Below are positions 22,137 to 34,100 of a DNA stretch of 64,000 nucleotides, in pieces. Each line of letters begins with the position of its first letter. The first letter of the stretch is position 1. Location: the NCBI GenBank assembly GCA_033239525.1, contig BSYO01000014.1:17468021-17532020 (forward strand), read 5' to 3'. The DNA comes from Nepenthes gracilis (lineage: Eukaryota; Streptophyta; Magnoliopsida; Caryophyllales; Nepenthaceae). The notes under the pieces were generated by a model that was not told where the DNA came from, did no database searches, and saw only the letters and a program-made list of their open reading frames with translations. The position numbers and the translations under genes are program-made.

Positions 22137-25100
22137 TCACCTGGTCCCGGTTTCACTTGCTGCAGGAACCTTTGCAGGATAACTGGACATATCAATATTG
22201 ATGAGATTCATGTCATATGGGGCGTAAAGAGATGCTGAGGCATCCAACAGAAGCAACGAATTCATGTTCTCCGAATTGGGAGGATTCTGCGCTGCGCTAG
22301 GATCCTTGGGAGTGCTCGAAGGAGAGCTCGACTGGCTAGAAAGTTGCATGTCCTCTGGCTTGTTCCCAAGCATGTGTTTGTTTTTTCTAACTGCATCCAT
22401 CTCCTGGCCGGTAGGCACAAATGTACGTGATCGATACTTTCTCATCCCCTCTTCGCCCTCTCCGTGATTATAAAGAACGTAGTCATGATAAGTCGGTGCA
22501 AACTGCAGTTCAACGGTGAAGAAGCAATCAGAAATTTAGAAACAACATCCACAGGAAAAAATTACAAGCTACATAAAACGGGCTTCCAAATGACTAATAT
22601 AGATACTGGGATCTTTCTTATCGAAGCCTGATGACCACTTTGGAATACAACAATAAGAATTGAAATCTTTACTGAAAAACATAGAGTAGCTCATCTTTAT
22701 TGAAAATCGTGCATTTTCTTCCGCTACCTTAAGGCTCTAATTGATCTGACAACCATTTTGAAGCCTCTTCATTAGAGTGGGCAGGACACTCCTCAACTTG
22801 TCTGTTGGAGGCTATAAAGCACGGATCCTTTTTGAGACTCAAAGTGTTAGTGTCCGATGGTGTTCGACATGTGTCAAATTTTTAACTTTTTTTTTTTAAT
22901 TCAGCATGTTCCAAACATGCTCCAGATATGTCCCAATGGATTTTGAACACGTTGAGTAATTTTATAATTTTTTAAAAATTATAAACCATTTTATAAATTT
23001 TATAAGATGTAGGCAGCTTTATAATTTTGAAGACTTGAAAACCCTACTTCCCTCTTTTTATTTCTATCGATAGTCCCCAAAAATTTTACTTAGAAGGTCT
23101 TTATAGTATAGATTCGAAAAGTTGGTGGGTTGTCTATGGTTCAAGTATGCCTTTACTTCAATCATTAATTTCAAAGCTACTTGGGTAACCATTTTCGTCA
23201 TCATATTGTAAGAGAAATAAAAATGCTTATTATTTTATCCATTCATTGAGAAGAAATAAAATCACCTTCAAAATGCACTGAAAATTTGGTTTTCATTCAT
23301 AACAATTTTCACCTACTTTTGAGGATAAGTCCACAAAACTCACAAAGAGATAATAAGATGTCGGACATTTGTGGAGATATATTTGACTCACTCAATAATA
23401 TTGGAGAATTAGAGACTACATAACTCCTATTAAATGAGTCAGAGTTATAGCGTGTTATTTTTATCGATGATAGTGATAGAAATAGAATATTATTATCCTT
23501 ATATAAATACATACTGTTTTTTTCTATGATTTTTTTTTAGTGTGTGTGTGTATAAAATTCAAAAAATATATATTTTTATCACAAATTTTGTATAAAATAG
23601 TAGTATTCATCAACTAAAAAATTATAAACCATAATTTTAATTTACATGTTCTCAATATATCGTATTCTTGATTTTTAAAAAATAGCGTATTAGTGTCCTT
23701 GTTAGTTTCCATGCTTTTATAAGTTGGAGGAGGTTGGCATGTGTGGCCACCACTCCCGGGAAGATGTGGTGCTCAGCCAATGGCAGCCATTACTGGTGGT
23801 CTGTGGCGGTGTTTCCTTGGAAGTTGCCTACCACGGGGGGCAGGTAGTGGTGGCTGGCAACCACCCTTGGTGGCAATAGTAAGTGCAGCTTTGGAAAATT
23901 ACCTCTCCTAACAATTCCCAATTTGGTGAGAACAAAGATTGCAAGGACAGTAGAAATAGCTACTCCTGCAAAGAAATCAAGCTATTCCACCTAGAATAGA
24001 CTCATGAGGGAACATCTACTCTGCAAAACAAAATGCCAAGCATCTTTATGATGTGTCAAAGCAGCTTTTCTTCCTAGTGATATAACGGAAATAGTATGCT
24101 CGATGAACAGATCATGAAAAATACTGAGCAAGCTCAGTTGTGTTTGTTGTTTGTTTATCCAATCAACAAATAAGTATAAACACAGGTTGTCAGCTCATCT
24201 AACAAGCACGCCAAGCTTGAAGAATCAATACGCTTAGTGCTTTTATGCTAATGAACAAACTCATTTAAAGAGACATTATGGCCATTTGGTTGCCTGACTC
24301 ATAAGCACTTAGGTGCTCACTTTAGACTAATGAACAAAATGTGATTTTCTAATGCGTTCCCTACAACTATTTAATAACTTCACTTATGCATCTTTAGATC
24401 TAGAACAGTACAACAAAGCCAAATGAAAAAAAAATAATCAAGGTAGCTGGCCCCATTTACTAGAAAAGGCTTAGTTTAGTCCTATGAAGCACAAAAACAT
24501 TTGAAGCCCTGTGTCTCACGCTCCAGAAAATGTTTCTAGGCACAAAACATAAGAGAAACGTCCAGAAGCATTTCGAATCTCTCTCTCTTTTTCTATTTTC
24601 CTTTTTTTTTTTTTTGCAAAACATAGCTGAAATGTGGAGATACGGGGAGCCGGAGGTTCAAGTGAGAAATTCAAACATGTCACAGAACTGTACAATTACA
24701 ACCTAAATGACGAAGAAATGATTATGTCTGCTGTTAATAATCCCAAAGTAAATCATATTGTTATTTTTAAAAAAGTTCTAGAGGCAAATGAAGATGACAG
24801 GAAATGTTTTCGGCTTCACTTCACACCTCTATTAGGCTTTGCTTAATTAAGTGAGCTTCCAAGATATCTGTTAAGTTCTCTTTAATCCTTACCCATGCAT
24901 GGCAAGGCTTGCCCGAGGGAGTGGAAGAGGGAGGGAGACAGAGAGAGATGAGTAGCATAGAGGGAGTGGAAGATGGGGACAGAGCGAAAAGAGCTTCAAC
25001 TTCTGATGTTGCTAGTAGGGTCACACAAGTATGTGTTCCAACTTCAGCATCAGTCTGCATAGCAACACACAGCAGTTGGGTGCTCGAGCAGCAAAAAGAC

Positions 25101-28100
25101 AGCTCTTGCCCTTCATTCTCACTTTGCACTCTCACTCTTCAATATTTTCAATTATGTAATTTATCTATATTTTTAATTCAGCATTCCCGGTGTTTCCATT
25201 TCCTATATTTTTAGAAAATATAGTTTTCACATTTCCTTGCTGTACCGTTTCTTGTTCCCGTTTAAAACTAAACTTTATACATCCTTAGGACTGTGTCTAG
25301 ATGGTTTAACCGCTATTGGAACATTGCTATCAATAGCACTCATAATAATTTATTAAAAAACTTTCTAAAAGCTCATGGAAAAGATCGAGGTCATTCTATA
25401 ATAAAACAACCAAACTTGAACAAGCTCATAAAACTTGAAGAAAAGCTAAATCTCAGTTCTGCACTTCATAAATGTAAAAATGCCATAAGCATGTATTTTG
25501 TTGCGTGCAGGTTAGGGGGGGGAGGTAGAGGCAATGAAAGAAGGAAAAGCACGATGGAACAAAATGAAGCTCAACAATCATATATGAGATTGTCTCACAT
25601 CTTATAATATAAACCAACACCCCCCATAGACTCGCCCACTTCGAGTCCTCCTCACCACTCCCCCAAAAAGGATGTCTCCAACACACAGAGGAAAAGGAGA
25701 AGAGAGGGAAAAACTAAAGAATTTCCCTTTCTTTAATAAGATGCACCAGCATGGAAATAGAATAGGAAATGGCCAAATTGTAACTATTAGACTGTAGCAC
25801 AGAGGTAAGCGGATCAGATATATTGGGCATAAAACGTACATGAATTATTTTAAGTTCCAACTCACCTGATGAACTGTGTCATGATAGAAGTCATTCAACT
25901 TTAATGCATGTGCAAGACTGCCCGTCAAACCATAAGAGAAACCAATATTTGCACCAGCATACTCCTTGTATGGGAATGCATAGAAATGACCAACAGCGGC
26001 AATAAGCATCTCAACACATACAATGAAATTTTGAAAATCTGCAGCATCCTGGGAGTCTTCTATAAAACCCGACTTGGCAGCAAGAAAAACCAATACACCC
26101 TAAGAAAGCAGAGAATAATGAGGCAACACAAGTTTTCAAAATTTTTCTTTATCTTCCACACTTCTTTCATGTTTTCATTATATTTCACACACAAAATTGC
26201 ACCTGGATGCTACTGCAAAAAATATATGCAAGCAGAAGCAGTATCAGTAGCATTATGTAGGTAGCAAATGTGACATACAAGATCCATTCTATAAGTATTC
26301 TAAAGAGTGACTATACCGCTCCCATTAATACAACAATGACATCAGCAGGAAATAAATAGGCTACCATTAATAATCTATAGAAGATAGAGAGATGAGGTCA
26401 CCTATGAATCTTTCTTGGATTTTCAACAGCTCAGGGAAGAGAAATAATCATCTAGAAGTCACCAAATACTTTTTTCAACTTGCCAAAAAATAATTAAATT
26501 TCAAATTTTCCTCCTTACATCCCAACCTCACCCACCAGAGAACCAGAAAAGGAAAACTGATTCCCGGAAAACCCCCTCCCCCCAAAAGAAACCAACAAGA
26601 AAGAATTGCATAAAGAATTGAAAAGAAAAAGTCCTACAAATGTAATTCAAATCTCATATATATGAAAACTATTTAAGAATGTTTGAGGTAAAAAGGAACA
26701 GCTACCTGCCAATATGTCAGAAAAACAACTGATTTTATCAAAATAAACTTGGGAACAGGATTGAAAGGTTGGAGAAGATCCCTGCATGCCACATAGAATA
26801 GCGCCAGCACATAGAGAGCAACCGAGTATGAGATGGTATATATTATGGTGAGGTACAGGTAGGATTGGTTTGCACTAAAATCTCCATCTTCATATTTACC
26901 CTTCGCGTAAAGTATAAATGTCAGAGTCACTAAGATGGGTTTCAAAATGACAAACTGCAGACAACCTTGCTTGCATCTCCGTATGAAACGTCTGCAGGTC
27001 ACAAACAGCTCCAAGATAAGCATTCACCACATATAAGAATGGATAGAATATTCAACTGTAGTTACAAAATCAGAGAGAGATCCAAAGATATATCATGGGC
27101 TAGATAAGGATATAAGCAACACAAGACTGCAGTCATTTTATTAACAATTAAAACAATATTTCAAATGTTGTCAGAGGGAAGTCTGTCAAAAGTTGGAAGC
27201 GAGCCTGCAAGGACAGATTCTTGAATGATGTGAGGCACTCAGGGTATATTTAGTTGGTGGGAAAAAAATTTTATATTCATTTTATTACCAATGGAATTAT
27301 TATTCCACTGTTTGGTTATTCTTTTGGAAAAAATAAAAACTTCCAGAGGAATATTTATTCATCCAAAATAATGAATAGAAAAAACTAACTTTTCTTCAAT
27401 ATTATTTATTCATTGTATTCAAGGAATATTTATTCCTAATGTAATTACTATTCTACCCCTCCTAAATCCTAATGCCGCCAAATCTAAACTTTTCTTCACA
27501 GTGCATCCTCTCAAAGACTCCAACAGCACACCTCCTTTCGAAATCTGTGTCAGCTGCAACTTCTTCTCTTTTGCCATCTCCACTGCATCATCATTCATCC
27601 TTCACATTTTCTTCGCTTCTTCACATTAGTTCACCGTCTCTCCTTCTCATCCAATTTTGTCATCATCTCCTTCGCCGCCGGTACACCAATCTCCTTTGCA
27701 ATCACTGTTGCTGCTCGTGAGAAGTCTCCTTCTCCATTGCCTTAGTTGGAAAAACTTGGTAAGTTTAACTTGAAATCCCTAATTTTCTGAAGCCAAATTT
27801 GAACTTGATTAGTGGGGGAGGGGTTGATGCCCAAACAAATGCATTCAATTAGTGGCTGCAGATGCCTTCAATTAGGGGTTGATGCCCAAACAGACGCCTA
27901 GTTTTCTAATAATCTACTTCAGACGCTTAGAAATGGTGCATGGGATCAATATATGACTGCTCTTGACCCTTTCAGTAAAGGACAAATTATAAGTACCAGA
28001 TCTAGTGCTGTTTCTTCCTCATTCGTTGTCCCTGTAACCAGAGTTTAATTTGAAAATATATATTGTTGTTAAGTATGTAGCACAACTACTAGTTCACGAA

Positions 28101-31100
28101 ACCAGATCATTATATCTGCTGCATTCAATTTTACACCATTAGCTATGGGTGCTTAATACATGTACTAGCCACTGTATTTATGTTTTGGGACAAGTTTGTT
28201 GCAATGGGAAATTGTTATTACTGGGTGCTTTTTTTTAATAAATTTTGCTGGTTATTGTATCAAGATCGAGCTCCATATCCTCTAGTTTGAGTATTTTTTT
28301 TTTTTTTTTCAGTGATGATGTTTTGGGACAAGTTTAACACAATTGGATTCTTTTTCAGTGATGATGATGTGTTTTGTTTTTGGTGATTTGTACTATATTT
28401 GAGAAACTCAAACTAGCTTTTTGTTCCTATATTTGGTGGTTTTTATGTGTTAAGTACAATTTCAAGTATTGAACACCATAGGCCTACATTTACGAGGTCA
28501 TACAAACTTTATTTTTTATAGAAAAAGAGAATACATTAATAGAATTAGACACGGTAGTGATATCACTTGCACTAATATGTTGAGAATGAGTATATCTGTG
28601 TTCTTCAAATTGTTTTAGATGTTAAAAAATATTGGAGGACTTCATCTATTGAAACAACTGCTTGTTGATGAGCAAGTGGCAATATTCTTACATATTCTGC
28701 AAATCATGTCCAACATAGGGCGATTGCACTTAATTTTAAAAGGTCGGGTGAGATAGTAAGTAAAATATTTAATAATGTTTTAGTTGTAATAATACGCCTA
28801 CAAGTGCACTTGATGGCCAAAACCCATCTTTGAAAACTCTACAGACGAAGAACGAAAATGGCTCCCAATAGGATAACAATTTTATATATTTATTGTTATA
28901 TCTATAAAATAAATATACTAGAGAACTCACTCAATTTGATGTGTACTTGTAAAATTGACTAGGCACTTTAGATGAGACATACATAAAAATTAAGGTACCT
29001 ATTACAAATAAACCTAAATATCAAACTCATAAGGGAGATATAACCAGAAACGTGTTAATGATATCTACCCATGACATGCAATTTGTGTATGTGCTTCCTG
29101 GTTAGAAAGGATATGCTACAAATTCTAGAATTCTAAGAGTTGCACTAAGTAAGACGCATGGACCGAAAGTTCCTAATGGCACAATTTCAAATCATCAAAA
29201 GAAATATAATTTTTTACTTGGGATGTTTTCTTGTGCATTGATATAGAGTTTTTCTATATAAATACTTATTACTTAGTTGATGTGAGATATACAAATTGTA
29301 ATGGATTTCTCACACCGTCGAAGGGTCAGGGGTATCACTTAAATGAATAGCGTCAAAGTCACCAACCGAGAATAGCAAACGAATTCTTCAATATGAAATA
29401 TGTCGCTACTCGTAATGTTATTGAGAAGTACTTTTGATTGCCTAAAATGTGTTCGGGGATTCTCAGAAGTCCATTTTATCCCGTTAGAACACACAATCGA
29501 GTTATTATTGCTTGTTATTTGCTACACAATTTTACTAGAAATGAAATGACTTATAATCCTATTAAGGATGAGTATAATAACATGGATCACAAGGATGTTG
29601 ATGAAGAAGCGGATACGATAACACAACTTGATCCCACTAATGGTTGGAATGAATTGAGGAATAATTTGACCAATGCAATGTTTAACGAAAGAAAATATTA
29701 TTGAATACTACATTTTGAGTGCCATTTTTCACGTCATTTGACAATGTGTTGTATTTCCAATGCAATGTTATTTGATGATATGCCGTTTTCATTGAATACT
29801 AGGCTAATGTATTGAATGAAGTTTTGCAAACCATGAAACTATCATAAAATTTTTTATTAACATATCGTTATTTGTTTCTTATAAATTAATGTTTAATGCA
29901 ATGTTTTGATAGATGGTTGTGTACTTGCATCATGTAATAGAGACAAACATGACACAAGTTGATAAGAATACCAAAAAAAAGATAAGAGCCTCATGAAAAT
30001 AATACTCTTATTGATAGCTTGGTTGAGTTGTATAATATTGGCACACACAATGCTAATAATGGATTTAAATCGAAATATTTGCATAAACTAGATAGGAGCC
30101 TCATGAAAATAATGCTCTTATTGATAGCTTGGTTGAATTGTATAATATGGCACACACAATGCTAATAATGGATTTAAATTGAAATATTTGCATAACTAGA
30201 CAGGATTTTAAGACAAAAATTGCCTACTTTAGGTTCAAAGGCAACTCTACATATTGCATCTAAAATAAAAATATTAAAAGGGGATTAGAGTATCGTCTAT
30301 GATATGATAAGGGGCACAAATACTTCCAGGTTTGGGAGAAATGATGCACGAAAGATAGTTACTACAAAACAATACGTATGAAGCACCTTCATATCTATAA
30401 GTTTTATACTTTATCTATTATTTTTGTTATTTATAATTCGTATACTACACACCAATATTTATTTTTTATTAATGTAGATCCACAAGGGAGCTACTATTTG
30501 ACGAAAGAAAGCATTTTCATATTTTGGAGATTTGTCGATTTATGGCAAAGATTGTGCAACGTGAGCGAATGTACAAACCGCTGAGGATATCAATGCGGAG
30601 CTTCAACAAGATGTTGAACTATCGATGTTAGAAAAACAATATTTTTTGGCATGTGGACGTGTGGATAAAGTTTGTGAAATATCGAAGTTGTTGACATGCT
30701 TATTAAGTAATATTTTTAAATTAGAAATTCAATTTTTTATCATAATTATGTGTGTAATATTTTTTGGCATTGATTGTGTAGTGCAAAGTATAATGTTGTT
30801 CTATATAGTGCATAGCATTATTTTGTGTAGAATTATTTCGCATGGTTGAATATTTTAGATGCAAGGAATTGATGAAAGTAATATTATATAAATAATTTAT
30901 AATTTTGGTACATTAAACTATCCCGAATCTGATTGTGAATTTTGTTCCATGTAGCATAGTGGCTGTCGACAAAACAGTTTGTGAAGACACTGTAAAATAA
31001 TGATAGAATAACTTTTCTTTAAATAAGGATAAAAAAGTCATTATCACAAATTCCTACCTTATTACTCTTACTATTACTACATACCAAATATTAAAAAATT

Positions 31101-34100
31101 AATTCTCAACTTATTTATAGTTATTCTAAATAAATAACCAAATATAGAATTAACAATTCTCAACTCTATTCTTACCTTCTTCCATTCCCTAAAAAAAGTT
31201 ATTTTATTTTTATTTTATTATATTCCAACAACCAAATGTATTGTCATGGAAATAAAATCATTGATTTCTAGTGCCAAGTATAAGCTTGGCACGACGAGGG
31301 ACAGAGTTAAACAATAATCAAGATTTGAGATGAACTGCCATGACTGTCAGCCCAATCACCACCACTACCCACCAGACCCATGTTACACCAAGTCCAACAC
31401 CACCTTCCACCACTCAATCTCAATCTCTTTTCTTTGCAAATCCTCTGTAAAGTTTAGCACTGACAAATAATAATCCATTAAATTACAGGGATTGTGGAAG
31501 AGTTTTTAATAAAATATGAAACTTTCACATTGTTAACTGATAACTGATAAACCAACTTAAATTATGGCATTCTAGAAATTCACACTATCTACAATAGTGA
31601 GAAGTAGATCATGATTTGAACTAAGGGAGAGTCAGTTCAAGTAAAAAAGGATTTTGTGGTGAATAGGGCTGAGATAAAAAAGGGTGAAAGAGATAGACAA
31701 AGGAAAAATGCCACAATTCGGGCAGCCAGGGGGGGGGAATCTAAAGTATCATCTGTGCCTGGTGGTAGTGGTTTGTTCAATGGTTGAACCACAACAAATT
31801 CCCTATCTGATGAGGTGCAGCAAATCCTGGCGAGGGACAATAAGTAGCAATGTGTACAAGAAGCTAGTTAGATAAGAATCAAAGGACTCTATGTCAGTCA
31901 TGGTGTAAGCCTAGAGAAAGAATAAGAGAGTAAGAATAAGAATTTAAGAATTAAAAAAAATGTATATTACCAGGCAATTAGGAAACACAAAAACTAAGGG
32001 GCTACAGTCTACACCTTTGTACATGGAGACCACTATTTCATAATCTTATTGGATCTGCAAAAAGTAGTCTGCAACTAACTAATGCACAATCTAGCGAGAC
32101 TGAGAAAGTTAATATAATGCTGCTAGCCAAGTAGCTAAAATTTTGTTTTCGAGTAGTTTATTAAGCAGGCTCATGTAAGTTTGTGCACAATTGAATAGTC
32201 TCAAATACAATATTGAGCTCAACTCAAGCATCAATTCAAAACATCCATCTGATCAAATATAATAGAACAACTCGAGCTCAAATAATGTGAAACTTGGTTT
32301 GACTTAAGTTCACTAGTTTATACTTTTACAATTGAAGCACATAGGACATTTTGGAAAGGCAAATAAAGATATTTACAAGGGATGAAAGGACAAAAGAGGG
32401 ATAATCCCAAAACTCTGGATGAGTTTGAACATAACCAGAATTTTCAGAAGCCAACATAAAATCATAAGATGAGAATCATGATAAGTTTTACTCACCCATC
32501 CAACGGCATTGGTGGAAAGCAACATGTCATCAGACAAATTGATGGCTTCAACACCCGACCACTCAAACTTAATACGACAGCTCCAGGGCCACCCACCCAT
32601 GCCAGGCACAAGGACAAAAAATTATATATAACCCAAGCTTCATATCTGAAACAACAACAAGAAGACTTCAGAATTTGTTAGTTCCATCCAATAAGTTCCC
32701 TGCACGTTTTATTAAACATATACAAGCAGACTTGAAACCTATTTAATAGTAGCCAAACACACTTCAAGTTAACAAGCAGTACCTACCTAAAATGAAAAGG
32801 GCTAAAAGAACAACAATATACATGGCACTTGAAAACCAAGTCGCAGGAATTTTGGTATTTCAATAGACATCTTTATGTTTATCGCAGGAATTTGTTTCAT
32901 AAAATACATGGATAATATGCTTGCAAAGATACAAACAGAGGCTTCAGTAAACAAGGAGAGAAGCAGAATATATTTTAATCATAGTGCTGCAAAGTACAAT
33001 AAAATTATTGAAGAGAGAGAAACAGTAACAAAATTAAACTAATCTTGCAATAATTTGAAGGATGTTTTTTCACGTACTCACATTTCACGGAGAGAATTGA
33101 AATAGATTGAGCTTCTAGGTAAGATAAGTGACAAGAAAGACATCAATGCATAAACCTGTCAATGAGGAAAAAATTTATGAAGATTTTGTCAAGCACATAG
33201 CAGAATTTAACCAACCAACGAAAAGTAATCAATTTATTCAAGAAGCAGCATATTGCTGGCTTGAGATCTATGAGATGTAAGAAAACAGGCAAAAAAATAC
33301 ATAAACAGCCATGACAAGGAAATGGGGTAGAGTATCAGGGAGAGATAAAAGTGAGGAGGTTACCAATGCCCAGCTTTCTCAAGTCACATGTGCATGAAGG
33401 AAATCATGTGCTAGTGTAAACTATATGAGAGGGAGAATCAAACTATAGAATCTAATCAGCAGCACAATGAAAATATAGAACTTTAGACTTTCCATTCATA
33501 TGCAAAGATCAAATACCCAATCAACCACACATTGTCTCATCCCAGGACAGGCGATAAACATGACAGTCCACAAAACTGTTAGAATAGTTAGCATAGACAA
33601 CCCAGCCATTGTAGCAGACTTTTCTTTATTCAGTAAGAATGTAAACATGTAAAAGGACACCAAATTGCTATTATCTGAATAATAAAATATATCCTCACTC
33701 ACCAAAGCATTAAAATGAAACCCAAAAATGTCAACACCGGAACCTTCATAGCTGCTTAGCCTGCTAAAAATGATGGCAAAGAAAAAAGAAATGCTCGTGT
33801 TTTTATCAAAAGATTGTGATTTAGTTTTTGATACAGCAAGGAAAAACAATTTTTAAATGTTGGGAGAACAAAAATGTAGTTGATTCAGTAGCATTGGCAG
33901 TAATAAGGACTCAGTGCCATCCCTTCCATAGTTGACATTTATAGAGAGCATAACTCATATAATCCCAAATCTGAAAAGCCAAAATTGTTGATACTCTTCC
34001 GAGCCTAAATCTTAGCTACAGAGAAAGAAGTGAACTACTCAAGGAGATATGAATGAAATCTCCAAGCAATATACTGAAGGCACATGGTGAACTGGAAAAA

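Larger units (their letters stand above)
27242..31243 (+). mobile_element. PIF/Harbinger DNA transposon (4002 bp), decayed
   Basis: The left end GGGTATATTTAGTTGGTGGG and the reverse complement of the right end, CAATACATTTGGTTGTTGG, form imperfect TIRs. The element is flanked by 3-bp direct repeats TCA (27239-27241 and 31244-31246), the TSD length of PIF/Harbinger. It carries relics of both proteins of this superfamily: a DDE_Tnp_4 transposase (28620-29704) and a Myb/SANT-like protein (29949-30385), both plus-strand. It sits in intron 3 of the LAZ1-type gene, antisense to it. Confidence 0.85.
26992..32495 (-). other. Intron 3 of the LAZ1-type gene, enlarged by a transposon
   Basis: A 5504-bp intron, donor GTGAGT, acceptor CTGCAG, of which about 4.0 kb is the PIF/Harbinger element. 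Without it the intron would be about 1.5 kb. The remainder is AT-rich with no other gene recognised. Confidence 0.85.

Noticed and set aside
24634..25214. Frames of 70-104 codons in intron 5
   Set aside because: They lie between confirmed splice sites of the LAZ1-type gene, overlap on both strands and show no family features.
33496..33849. 117-codon minus-strand frame between LAZ1-type exons
   Set aside because: It does not resemble the DUF300 family. The real exon 2 is at 33082-33155 with clean splice sites, so this frame is intronic.
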